64,000 nt of DNA. Source: Paenibacillus sp. E222 (GTDB taxonomy: Bacteria; Bacillota; Bacilli; Paenibacillales; Paenibacillaceae). Of this stretch, positions 27,214 to 35,306 are shown piece after piece (the first letter of the stretch is position 1; every line of letters starts with the position of its first letter). A program made the translations under genes and the position numbers. Below the pieces are notes generated by a model, which was not told where the DNA came from, made no database searches, and worked only from the letters and a program-made list of their open reading frames with translations. Location of the stretch: assembly GCF_013401555.1 (NCBI RefSeq), contig NZ_CP058552.1, positions 4,092,001-4,156,000 on the forward strand. Direction: 5' to 3'.

Positions 27214-27831
27214 GCTCGCCAGCCTTGCGTCTCCGAATGGTCCATTCCGCCGCCAAGAAAAGAAGTACGATCGTTCCTATAACACTCGCCGTACCTCGTA
27301 GCTCATTCCCAGCGCGTTGATGAAGAGAAGCATAAGCGTATGTATTATCTGATTTGTAAAGCAGAACGCGTAGCTGCGGATCATCCAGCGGCGGTGGTTT
27401 TCAACCCGTCCTTGTCGAATATGCAAGTATGCGTTCACTGTTATAAATATCTAAATGATATTAAGCAAATTGAAGGCTACACTCACGATCTTGCCTCCGG
27501 TCGCAAAAGGAGCCATATAGCCTGATGTGATGCATACGGCCAGTACGGCGACGACATAGACGTAGCCGAGAATACGATGCATCTTCCGGTACTTACGGAG
27601 CTTGGCACTAGCAAAGTTTATGACTCCCGCAGCGATTGCGATGCAGGCGAAGATGACGTGAACGTTCAGCATAGTTAGCCAGACAGGTAAATTCATCGGA
27701 CGGATGAGCTTGGTCTTGTGGCTCAAAAAAACCGACGCATCCGGATCCAGGGCGAAACGATTCAAGAGCGTCCAGAAGACGAAGGCTGCAGCAACGATAA
27801 TCAGGAGGCGGAAAGCACTTTTAGTGTTCAT
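27214..27831 (-). pseudogene. DUF2306 membrane protein, amber mutation and frameshift
   Basis: ATG at 27831; four-helix membrane protein fitting DUF2306: LLIIVAAAFVFWTLLNRFAL, then HVIFACIAIAAGVINFAS, KLRKYRKMHRILGYVYV and GYMAPFATGGK. The frame is stopped by TAG at about 27451-27453, where the family has Trp (NIIW), and continues in frame with HRRWMIRSYAFCFTN. A one-base shift near 27290 then leads to GTIVLLFLAAEWTIRRR, the normal C-terminus. The gene is recently dead. Function of the family is unknown. Confidence 0.7.
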
Positions 27832-27969
27832 CAGCCTGGGCGCGTTACCTATCAATCGGCGAGAATCACGTTGACTGCGCAACCGGGCAAAATGGAAACC
27901 GGCGAATGTGAACAGTGAAATGAAAAAACAGCAATTAAGCGAGAACAAGAGACTGCGACTAATCGTCAT

Positions 27970-28142
27970 GGCGCAACTCCATTACATGTTATTTAGAGTC
28001 ATCAGCGCCACCTTGAAAACTCTCCAGTCTGATGGTCGTTATGAGTCACCAAGATAACCGGAAAAGATGACTCGTCTTTCTTTTATAAAACTAACTATCA
28101 ACTTAATTACGCATAACTCTTGTTAGGCGTAATCTATACACA
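27970..28142. other. Intergenic stretch, no gene seen
   Basis: Short AT-rich gap between the DUF2306 pseudogene and the recombinase. Nothing beyond the possible recombinase promoter is supported. Confidence 0.4.
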
Positions 28143-28163
28143 GGAACAAATGTTTGGTATACT
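28143..28163 (+). promoter_or_regulatory. Possible LexA box overlapping the recombinase promoter
   Basis: GGAACAAATGTTTG differs from the Bacillus LexA consensus CGAACRNRYGTTYG only at the first base. It is followed at once by TATACT, a good -10 element (28158-28163). The ATG of the recombinase is 45 bases further on. SOS control of the recombinase is inferred. Confidence 0.45.
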
Positions 28164-28208
28164 ATGAATATACGTTTTTAACAAATATGTCATATTTGGA
28201 GGTAACTT

Positions 28209-29288
28209 ATGCACAATGATGAACGGAAACGTCTTTATGAAAAAACAGAAATTAAAATGGATCAATTACCTTGGTATGCTAAGGAATATATCATTCGTAA
28301 CCTTCGTAAAAGGTCACCTAATACTCTATTAGGTTATTGTTCAGATTACATCTCTTTTTTGGATTGGTTGAGTTCAGAGGGATTCTATAATGGAACTAGA
28401 CTCGATTGTCCTCTTTCTACACTGGAGTCTTTACGCGTAGACGATGTTGAACGGTACAAAGACTTTCTTTCAATAAAACATGAAAACTCATTGGATACTA
28501 TAGCCAGAAAGATCGCCTCTCTAAAGTCATTGTTTCAGTACCTATCTGTACTTTCCGAGGATGAAAATGGATACCCATACATAAAGCGCAATGTAATGGT
28601 CAAAATTGAGACGGAAAAAGAAAAGATTACTGTAATGGCAAAAGCAGATCGAATTAAGGATAAAATCCTCCGTGATGAAGAGATTTTTGAGTTCAGAGAA
28701 TTCATTGCTGAAGGATTTCAGATCGTATGCAAAGACAATAAACGAATTCTGAATTCCCACTTGAAGAACAAAGACCGTGATTTAGCATTCGTAAGTCTTA
28801 TTCTTGGTTCAGGTCTACGAGTGTCTGAAGCTCTGTCCCTTGACCTTCCTGATATAGACTGGCTTAAAGGCAAGGTCTTGGTTAACAGAAAAGGTAATAA
28901 GAAAGATTCAGTACCTGTAAGTAATATTGCATTGGATGATTTAAAGTCATATTTGGCCTTTCGTCAAACCAATTATGGTGTAGATGACAAACAAGAAGCA
29001 ATCTTTCTTTCACTTCCTACTGGACCTCACGGGAAAGTAAGCCGATTAACTGTTAGGGCTTCACAAAAAATGCTCGATCGCTATGTGAGTTCTTTTGGAA
29101 AGCCGGCACTGACAATTCACAAGTTAAGACATACATTTGCAACCAAGTATCATAAGGAAAACAAAGATCTTGCCTCGTTAAAGGATCAACTTGGCCATTC
29201 CGATTTAAACACAACTATGATTTACACACACGTTGGAGAAGAAGAACGCCGTGAATCTGTAAATAGAGCAGATAGCTTAAACAGGTGA
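28209..29288 (+). CDS. Tyrosine recombinase, XerS-like
   Basis: 359 residues, close to the length of XerS (about 356). An N-terminal SAM-like core-binding domain (about 20-120; TLLGYCSDYISFLDWL) is followed by the catalytic domain with all expected residues: Arg in LGSGLRVSEAL, Lys in VNRKGNKKDSVPV, His-x-x-Arg in HKLRHTFATKYH, His in LGHSDLNTT and the nucleophile Tyr in MIYTHV. The ribosome binding site is TTTGGAGG. XerS resolves chromosome dimers in some Firmicutes, but related enzymes serve mobile elements. No dif-like site was recognised nearby. A possible LexA box lies upstream. Confidence 0.88.
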   Translation: MHNDERKRLYEKTEIKMDQLPWYAKEYIIRNLRKRSPNTLLGYCSDYISFLDWLSSEGFYNGTRLDCPLSTLESLRVDDVERYKDFLSIKHENSLDTIARKIASLKSLFQYLSVLSEDENGYPYIKRNVMVKIETEKEKITVMAKADRIKDKILRDEEIFEFREFIAEGFQIVCKDNKRILNSHLKNKDRDLAFVSLILGSGLRVSEALSLDLPDIDWLKGKVLVNRKGNKKDSVPVSNIALDDLKSYLAFRQTNYGVDDKQEAIFLSLPTGPHGKVSRLTVRASQKMLDRYVSSFGKPALTIHKLRHTFATKYHKENKDLASLKDQLGHSDLNTTMIYTHVGEEERRESVNRADSLNR

Positions 29289-29348
29289 TAACTTGGTTCG
29301 GGACCTCAAACAAAAAATCACTTATGGAAAGGAGATTTTACAAGACCA

Positions 29349-29414
29349 TGCACAAAACACAATACGCCGAACCCATCTTCCGAGACCGGCGTATTACGCT
29401 AGTCATCAAGTAAA
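29349..29414 (+). other. Tiny ORF with internal inverted repeat
   Basis: 21 codons (MHKTQYAEPIFRDRRITLVI...) follow AAAGGAG at good distance. The DNA contains AATACGCCG (29361) inverted as CGGCGTATT (29387). It could be a leader peptide, a hairpin terminator of the recombinase gene, or chance. Confidence 0.25.
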
Positions 29415-29655
29415 TCGCATTCACATCTCCTAAATCTTTTGTTATGAAACTTCTTGGGATCTTTGTTATTGTTCCTTACATTACCCACCGAAGAATCCAC
29501 CTTATGCACGCATCTCTTCTGCTGCAAATGGTCTGAGAAGTCCTGTAACGCTCTTCTTGTCCTTTTCTCTGCTTAACCACTCTGCTTCATCATGCGGACT
29601 AATTATGGCCGGCATACGGTTATGGATTTCAGCCATAAGACTGTTGGGCTCTGTG
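29399..29655 (-). pseudogene. SRAP (YedK/YoqW-like) peptidase, C-terminal remnant
   Basis: On the minus strand NSLMAEIHNRMPAIISPHDE and AEWLSREKDK, then VTGLLRPFAAEEMRA, match the C-terminal third of SOS response-associated peptidases, which attach to abasic sites in single-stranded DNA. A one-base shift at about 29508 leads to KVDSSVGNVRNN, the usual ending. The active-site Cys2 and all of the N-terminus are missing; the break is at the left end of the 2.4 kb duplicated block. Confidence 0.75.
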
Positions 29656-29758
29656 AAGCTGCGTGCGTTTCAAGTTAGCTTACGCTCTTATTGTAGCGAA
29701 AAGGCAGGTCCAAACGTATGTCAGCAAGGAAGCCGTTTGTTTTTGGTCACCCTTTTTT

Positions 29759-29998
29759 CTAGAAGACTTGAACGACTTCATGAATGCCATCCACTTCTTC
29801 AAAAATGGCACGTTCAATGCCAGCCTTCAATGTGATCGTTGCGCTAGGACAGCCGTTGCACTCTCCCAAGAATTTTAATTTAGCCACTCCATTCTTAACT
29901 TGAACCAATTCGGCATCTCCACCATCGCGGTTTAAATAAGGACGCAGTTTTCTCAATACATCATCTACATCTTTGAACAATTCCTCAGAATCTCTCAT
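29759..29998 (-). CDS. NifU-like Fe-S scaffold protein, copy 1
   Basis: 79 residues making up a single NifU C-terminal domain. The cluster-binding CxxC is present in [13 protein letters not shown], and [18 protein letters not shown] is the family start. Such short proteins carry or transfer iron-sulfur clusters in the cytoplasm. ATG after AAAGGAG. Copy 2 at 48021-48260 differs by one residue (Asn/Asp in VKNGVAKL). It lies 220 bases downstream of the GAPDH gene on the same strand. Confidence 0.88.
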   Translation of the reverse strand: MRDSEELFKDVDDVLRKLRPYLNRDGGDAELVQVKNGVAKLKFLGECNGCPSATITLKAGIERAIFEEVDGIHEVVQVF

Positions 29999-30218
29999 TT
30001 CATGACTCCTTTCATAGAGGCTGTGTTATCAGCTTCACCGTTCGCATTTTCTCTAATTCATCAATCATGTCTTGATAAAACTTAACTCTTCACCTGGAAT
30101 AACTTTCTAGAAATCGGAAGTACCGATCTTGCTCCTGCTTATGCAGCTTTCCGTACAGTGCATATAAACCCTGCTCTTTTGACGCTTGCAGGTAGAATCA
30201 AGAAGCAATGCAGCAGTG

Positions 30219-31229
30219 TTACTTGGCGATTTTTGCGAAATATTCTAATGTTCTAACCAGTTGCGCGGTGTAAGACATTTCATTATCGTACCAGGCTACA
30301 GTTTTCACTAGTTGCTGGTCGCCAACTGTTAGAACTTTTGTTTGAGTGGCATCAAAAAGAGACCCGAATGTCATTCCTCTAACATCGGAAGATACGATCT
30401 CGTCCTCAGTATATCCGTATGTTTCTGGATCTGATGCTTTTCTCATAACGGCATTAACTTCTTCAACCGTAACCTTCGTGTTCAAAACAGCTACGAGTTC
30501 TGTTACGGAGCCTGTTGCTACAGGTACACGCTGAGATGCACCATCAAGTTTCCCCTTCAATTCAGGAAGAACGAGGCCTATGGCTTTAGCAGCGCCGGTG
30601 GAGTAAGGAACAATGTTCTCTGCTGCAGCCCGTGCTGCGCGGAAGTTTCCTTTTGAATCTGGCGCATCAAGGGTATTCTGGTTGCCTGTATAGGCGTGAA
30701 CGGTTGTCATCAACCCGGATTGAATTCCAAATTTATCGTTCAGAGCTTTAGCCATGGGAGCCAGACTGACCGTTGTGCAAGAAGCACCGGAAATGACGGT
30801 TTCCGTTCCGTCCAGTGTTTCATGGTTTACGTTATACACGATGGTCTTCATGTCGGCTGTTGCCGGAGCAGAAATAACAACTTTATTTGCTCCGCCTTTC
30901 AGGTGAAGCTCGGCCTTTTCTTTGGTGGTGAAGAAACCTGTACATTCAAGCACGATATCTACGCCGAGCTCGCCCCAAGGAATCTCTTCGGGATTACGGT
31001 TAGCCAGTACTTTAATTTCTTTGCCGTTAACAGTAAAGGCTCCATCATGAACTTCGATGTCTCCATGGAAAGTGCCTTGCGTAGTATCATATTTGAGCAG
31101 ATGAGCCAGCATTTTTGCGTCAGTCAGATCGTTGATGGCCACAACCTCGATATTGCCCACCTCTTGAATTCGACGAAAAGCGAGTCTTCCGATCCGCCCA
31201 AAACCGTTAATGCCTACTTTTACACTCAT
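30219..31229 (-). CDS. gap: Glyceraldehyde-3-phosphate dehydrogenase, type I, copy 1
   Basis: 336 residues from the ATG at 31229, which follows ACAGGAGG; the longer frame to 31262 lacks a ribosome binding site. The NAD-binding fold begins [16 protein letters not shown]. The catalytic Cys lies in [17 protein letters not shown], where most GAPDHs have CTTN; His follows in [10 protein letters not shown]. Usual length. It oxidises glyceraldehyde-3-phosphate in glycolysis. Unusually for gap, it is divergent from a TetR regulator with a perfect palindrome between them, so it is probably inducible. A second, partly converted copy lies at 48481. A central glycolytic gene elsewhere is likely. Confidence 0.92.
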   Translation of the reverse strand: MSVKVGINGFGRIGRLAFRRIQEVGNIEVVAINDLTDAKMLAHLLKYDTTQGTFHGDIEVHDGAFTVNGKEIKVLANRNPEEIPWGELGVDIVLECTGFFTTKEKAELHLKGGANKVVISAPATADMKTIVYNVNHETLDGTETVISGASCTTVSLAPMAKALNDKFGIQSGLMTTVHAYTGNQNTLDAPDSKGNFRAARAAAENIVPYSTGAAKAIGLVLPELKGKLDGASQRVPVATGSVTELVAVLNTKVTVEEVNAVMRKASDPETYGYTEDEIVSSDVRGMTFGSLFDATQTKVLTVGDQQLVKTVAWYDNEMSYTAQLVRTLEYFAKIAK

Positions 31230-31351
31230 TGAATAAACCTCCTGTTTTCGTTCGAAATCCATTCCATATTATTTTGTCCAATAGAACTTAAAGGTAAGCA
31301 TTGACCCGAAGCCAAACAAGCTTGCCTTTGGAATGGGTTTGTTTTAAAATA

Positions 31352-31373
31352 AAAGATACCGATCGGTATCTTT
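31352..31373. promoter_or_regulatory. TetR operator, copy 1 (perfect 22-base palindrome)
   Basis: AAAGATACCGATCGGTATCT plus TT is a perfect palindrome in the 233-base divergent region between GAPDH and TetR. The near-identical site at 49574-49595 and the related one at 42548-42569 support its role as the binding site of this TetR subfamily. Confidence 0.8.
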
Positions 31374-31462
31374 ATTATATCAGGATTTGATACATTGGCA
31401 AGGCTTCGGCCGTAAAATTTTGATATAATGTTAGATTGGAATAAGGTCATTCGGAGGAACCC

Positions 31463-32062
31463 ATGAAAAAAGGAGATCGAACAAGAGAGCACATTATTAT
31501 GAAATCGGCAGCAATCTTTAATCAGAGAGGATATGCCGGTACATCGTTAAACGATATTATTGCCGATACCGGGATTAAGAAGGGGGGCATCTATCGGCAT
31601 TTTACAAGTAAAGATGAAATTGCGCTTGAAGCCTACAACTACGCCGCCAGTAATGTTATCAGCAAATTTGCTGAGGCGGTCGACCGGGAGCAATCTGCGT
31701 CAGGGAGATTACTTGCTTTTTTTCGTGTTTATGAAGATGTTGTTGGTAATCCACCATTTGTTGGCGGATGTCCTATGCAGAATACAGCAGTAGAAAGTGA
31801 CGATACTCATGTGGAGCTTCGAGATCAGGCAAGACAAGGGCTGCATAACCATTTGGATATGATAAAGAGTATAATTCTTAACGGGATAAATAGTGGGGAG
31901 TTTAAGGAGGATTTAAATGCGGATGCTCTTGCTTCATTTGCCTTTTCCTTGCTCGAAGGAGGCATTTTACTCAGCAAGTTAGATGGGGATAATAAGCATA
32001 TGCAAATGAATACAGCATCCTTTGCATTTTATTTACAGAATTGTTGTTTGAAAAATAGTTAA
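31463..32062 (+). CDS. TetR-family repressor, copy 1
   Basis: 199 residues. The N-terminal HTH (residues 8-55) reads IMKSAAIFNQRGYAGTSLND with DIIADTGIKKGGIYRHF. The C-terminal ligand domain includes GCPMQNTAVESDDTH, typical of the YxaF/LmrA-like branch with a conserved Cys. The ribosome binding site is CGGAGG. It is divergent from the GAPDH gene and probably represses both through the palindrome at 31352. The inducer is unknown; electrophiles or quinones are plausible for a Cys-containing member but not shown. Confidence 0.9.
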   Translation: MKKGDRTREHIIMKSAAIFNQRGYAGTSLNDIIADTGIKKGGIYRHFTSKDEIALEAYNYAASNVISKFAEAVDREQSASGRLLAFFRVYEDVVGNPPFVGGCPMQNTAVESDDTHVELRDQARQGLHNHLDMIKSIILNGINSGEFKEDLNADALASFAFSLLEGGILLSKLDGDNKHMQMNTASFAFYLQNCCLKNS

Positions 32063-32134
32063 TCAGTTGTGCTTGGAAGCGTAGAGAGAATAAGATGCTT
32101 ATATGATCTCTCTCAACATTTTGGAGGTATATCC

Positions 32135-32318
32135 CCATCCTCGAAATCCCTTCCACTGCTGGAAGGCAGCCTTCCGCCAATAACAAATATAACTTATATA
32201 CGGTGAATTTCCGCGCAACATCGACGTAGTGCATCTCGCTTAGTAGGGAAGGATGGTTTCTTCCGGAATCAATATATTGAAGAATGCTGGATATTGAAGT
32301 AGGCTTTTTCATGAGGCC
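32135..32318 (-). pseudogene. IS4-family transposase, N-terminal remnant
   Basis: On the minus strand MKKPTSISSILQYIDSGRNH, LLSEMHYVDVARKFTVYKLY and LLLAEG resemble the start of IS4-type transposases. The homology stops where the duplicated block begins. An internal part of an IS4-type transposase sits at the matching border of copy 2 (50360-50645), so an IS4 element was probably involved in the duplication. Confidence 0.5.
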
Positions 32319-32378
32319 GCCTCGTTTCGGGAGATTGCAGGGGTACAACAATTTACCGAATGAGGCGGCTTTTTTACC
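32312..32378 (+). terminator. Terminator-like inverted repeat
   Basis: GCCGCCTCGTTTCGG and CCGAATGAGGCGGC are separated by about 25 bases and followed by TTTTTTACCTTTTTT. It overlaps the start of the IS4 remnant, so it may be an element end that also stops read-through. Confidence 0.6.
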
Positions 32379-32632
32379 TTTTTTGGCTAACTAACAGGCT
32401 TTGCCCAAAACAGCCATCTTTCCGCGTTCCAATCATAGATGATATCGCTGCCCCATTTCTCTTCGAGCTTCGTCGCTTGGAACTCGCGGTTTAACACATT
32501 GTGTTGAACGGGCAGCTTATTATTGGAGAACCATACACTGTGTCATGGTTAATCTTCAGTTCTCGGGTGACATCTGTCATCGTTTGGACGCTTTCATTAA
32601 TATGTTGTACTGTCTAACACCTGAAGGCCTCG
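32379..32632. other. Decayed stretch between IS4 remnant and rarD
   Basis: A minus-strand frame reads EFQATKLEEKWGSDIIYDWN and ends WLFWAKPVS; it looks like the tail of a real but unidentified protein. No start or intact gene is visible. Confidence 0.35.
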
Positions 32633-33535
32633 TCATACATAGGTTTTATCATGGTGCACATTCACCTTCGTGACTTTTGTGCCACGAACTGATGCCACAG
32701 CGTATATAACAAGCGCTGTCCAAATGAGTGCAAAACCGACGAGAAGGGTAGACGAAACCGATTCCTTGAACACAAATACGCTCAGTAACAGCATGATTGT
32801 CGGCCCGATGTATTGTACGAATCCGAGTGTGGAAAACGCCATGCGGGCGGCTGCTCGTGCAAAGAAGAACAGCGGCAGTGCCGTTACTACGCCCGAAAGG
32901 AGTAGTTCGATGAACATGGACGGAGGCAGTGTCCATGCCATCGCCTTGCCCACGGATGCCAAATAGACCCAGTACCCGAGCGCAATGGGTAGAACTACAA
33001 CTGTCTCCGACAACAAGCCTACAGAAGCGTTTAGCACAATCTTCTTTTTCGCAAGGCCGTATAAGCCAAACGACGCAGCCAGCGAGATTGCGACCCACGG
33101 AAATCGCCCATAGTCGATTGCGATAATGAGCACCGCCGCGCCAGCGACGGCAATCGCGAGCCACTGGCCACGATTCGGCTTCTCACGAAGGAAGACGATT
33201 GCTAGTAACACGTTCAGCAGCGGGTTTAAATAATAGCCGAGGCTTGTCTCAACGACATGGTTGTTATTGACAGCCCAGATGAAGATGAGCCAATTAGCAG
33301 CGATCAACAGTCCGCTGGCGGTGAGTGATAGCAGGAGCGTACGGCTAGTCACAATCCGCTTCATATCACCCCAGCGGCGCTGGACGGTGACGAGAATACC
33401 CATGAAGACAAACGACCAGACAACCCTGTGTGATAAAATCTCGCCTGCAGGCACATCATTAAACAACTTCCAATAAAGCGGGAGAACTCCCCACATGATA
33501 TAAGCGATAATAGCGTTGATTAACCCATTATTCAT
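32633..33535 (-). CDS. rarD: EamA-family transporter, RarD
   Basis: 300 residues from the ATG at 33535, which has GAAGGAAATTGATT before it. Ten membrane segments in two EamA repeats; INAIIAYIMWGVLPLYWKLF at the N-terminus and LSHRVVWSFVFMG are characteristic of RarD. Members export metabolites or drugs; the chloramphenicol link of E. coli RarD is weak. It starts 44 bases after the cydC stop on the same strand and may be read from the cyd operon. Confidence 0.88.
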   Translation of the reverse strand: MNNGLINAIIAYIMWGVLPLYWKLFNDVPAGEILSHRVVWSFVFMGILVTVQRRWGDMKRIVTSRTLLLSLTASGLLIAANWLIFIWAVNNNHVVETSLGYYLNPLLNVLLAIVFLREKPNRGQWLAIAVAGAAVLIIAIDYGRFPWVAISLAASFGLYGLAKKKIVLNASVGLLSETVVVLPIALGYWVYLASVGKAMAWTLPPSMFIELLLSGVVTALPLFFFARAAARMAFSTLGFVQYIGPTIMLLLSVFVFKESVSSTLLVGFALIWTALVIYAVASVRGTKVTKVNVHHDKTYV

Positions 33536-33578
33536 AATCAATTTCCTTCTTCCCGCTCCGATTCTGAGTGCAATCTGC

Positions 33579-35306
33579 TCAGTCCCCCGTAGCGCCAATT
33601 AATTGTAACTCAATTTGTTTCATCTTATAAAAATAGCCTTTTTGCTCCATCAATTCGGAATACGAACCCGTTTCTACTACCCCTCCTTGCTCCATAACGA
33701 CGATTCTATCCATTCCTTCCAAACCGTTAAGCCGGTGACAGATTAGCAGAAGCGTATCTTCGGACGCCTGCTCGTATAGGTACGTCAAAACACGTTGCTC
33801 TGTCACATAGTCCAGCGAAGACGTCGGCTCATCCAGTAGCCATAGCTTTCCCTTGCGAAGTATGGCCCGCGCCAGGGCCAACCGCTGTTTTTCGCCTTCC
33901 GATAAATTTACTCCCTTTTCGTACACGGGATCCGTTAACGAGATGGTCGGCAATTGCACTTTAGCGAGAATATCCAACAGGTCGCCGTCAGAATGATTCT
34001 CACCATCCATGAGCAAGTTATCCCGGATCGTTCCCCGGAAAAAATGGCTTTGCTGCAGCACGACACTAGCCGTTTTCCAAATGCTCGACTCCTCCAGTTC
34101 CTGTACTGATATGCCGCTCAGTCGCAAATCCCCAGCCGTTGGCGTACGTAGCTTGAGTAACAACTCAATCAGCGTAGACTTTCCCGAACCGCTAGGTCCG
34201 ACAATCGCTGTTTTAGATCCTGGTGGAATTTGCAACGAAAAGTTCTTTAATGCTGGTCTCCACTCGTCTTCATATTGAAATGAAACGCCGGATAGTTCAA
34301 TAGAAACGGCATGCTCGGTATTTAACGTACAACTTGGCAGAACCGGCTGCATTGCAGGAGTCAATACTGCTTCCGTCAGCCGCTTGGCTGCATGTTCGCT
34401 ATCTTGCTTATATGCTGGCAACGTGGCCATAGTCGCTGCTTCTTCAAATACAGTTAATGAGGCCATGACAAGCATAGCCAGATATACGCCAGCTAGCATT
34501 CCATCCGATATCAGATAAGCACCAAGGGCCAACACCCCCCAGGAAATCAGATATGTGACAAAGGCATGCATCGTTTGTCCACGTAGCAGTTGTCCGGCCG
34601 CTCGCTGCTGCTCGGCTGCCAATGTAGCAGAAGCTTGGCGAAGTTGCTGTTCCCGCTGCGCAAGCTGCCCATAAACTTTAAGATCCCGGAAACCATACAA
34701 CACCTCTGTTACTTCCGTAGACAACAGCGCTCGCTGCTTGCGAACATGCCCATTGATTTTCCGATATCCTAGTAATACGATTCCCGGCACGACCAATACG
34801 GTTCCCAGCATACCGAGTAGCATCAAGCAAGCCATCCAGAAAGAAAAGGAGGCGGTAGCCAGCATTGTCGTCAAGAACACCATGACAACAATGATCGGCG
34901 GATACGCGACGCGTAAAAAATAGTGCTGCAAACTCTCTACATCCCCAACGATTCGTGCAAGCAGATCCCCGCTTCGGTTTTTATTTAAAATGCCTGGCGT
35001 TAAGGGAATGAGCTTGGCAAAAAAGGATGATCGCAAACGGCTAAGCATAGAGAATGTCGCTCGGTGTGAATATAAGCGCTCGCCATAACGACTCACCGCT
35101 CGAAGTAAACCAAGCAGCTTGACCAACGAAGTAAGTACGATCAGCGTATAAAGCGGAGGTGCAAACACCGTTTGCGAAATCAGATAGCCGCTCGCAGAAA
35201 AGAGGATCACACCGGCAATACCGGCGACAAATCCGCCTAAAATCGAAAGAATAATATCTTTGCGCTCCCGAATCATAGATTGGAACAAAATAGCCAACTC
35301 GTTCAT
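33579..35306 (-). CDS. cydC: Thiol reductant ABC exporter subunit CydC
   Basis: 575 residues: a six-helix ABC exporter membrane domain, then an ATPase domain with Walker A GPSGSGKSTLI, signature LSEGEKQRLALARAIL and Walker B LWLLDEPTSSLD. Together with CydD it exports cysteine or glutathione, needed for assembly of cytochrome bd. It overlaps cydD by four bases (ATGA), so the two are translationally coupled. Bacillus nomenclature swaps C and D in some annotations; I name them by order and E. coli usage. Confidence 0.92.
   Translation of the reverse strand: MNELAILFQSMIRERKDIILSILGGFVAGIAGVILFSASGYLISQTVFAPPLYTLIVLTSLVKLLGLLRAVSRYGERLYSHRATFSMLSRLRSSFFAKLIPLTPGILNKNRSGDLLARIVGDVESLQHYFLRVAYPPIIVVMVFLTTMLATASFSFWMACLMLLGMLGTVLVVPGIVLLGYRKINGHVRKQRALLSTEVTEVLYGFRDLKVYGQLAQREQQLRQASATLAAEQQRAAGQLLRGQTMHAFVTYLISWGVLALGAYLISDGMLAGVYLAMLVMASLTVFEEAATMATLPAYKQDSEHAAKRLTEAVLTPAMQPVLPSCTLNTEHAVSIELSGVSFQYEDEWRPALKNFSLQIPPGSKTAIVGPSGSGKSTLIELLLKLRTPTAGDLRLSGISVQELEESSIWKTASVVLQQSHFFRGTIRDNLLMDGENHSDGDLLDILAKVQLPTISLTDPVYEKGVNLSEGEKQRLALARAILRKGKLWLLDEPTSSLDYVTEQRVLTYLYEQASEDTLLLICHRLNGLEGMDRIVVMEQGGVVETGSYSELMEQKGYFYKMKQIELQLIGATGD

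Larger units (their letters stand above)
29668..32133. repeat. Duplicated 2.4 kb block, copy 1
   Basis: This segment (NifU-like gene, GAPDH gene, operator, TetR gene) is repeated in the same orientation at 47932-50354, an offset of 18,262 bases over the first two genes and 18,222 over the third. The borders are GTTTCAAGTT on the left and GGAGGTATATC on the right. Identity is patchy: long identical tracts alternate with stretches of roughly 10-14 percent difference. Confidence 0.95.

Noticed and set aside
26735..27301. 188-codon plus-strand frame
   Set aside because: Antisense to the MFS gene and to the permease and DUF2306 fragments; no ribosome binding site.
27340..27525. Possible cysteine-containing small protein on the plus strand
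   Set aside because: The same DNA reads as the conserved C-terminal half of DUF2306 on the other strand.
29557..29878. Plus-strand open frames across the SRAP remnant and NifU gene
   Set aside because: They are antisense to recognisable minus-strand proteins and have no start signals.
31971..32351. 126-codon minus-strand frame as a complete gene
   Set aside because: Only its first part is IS4-like; the rest is antisense to the TetR gene, so the length is accidental.
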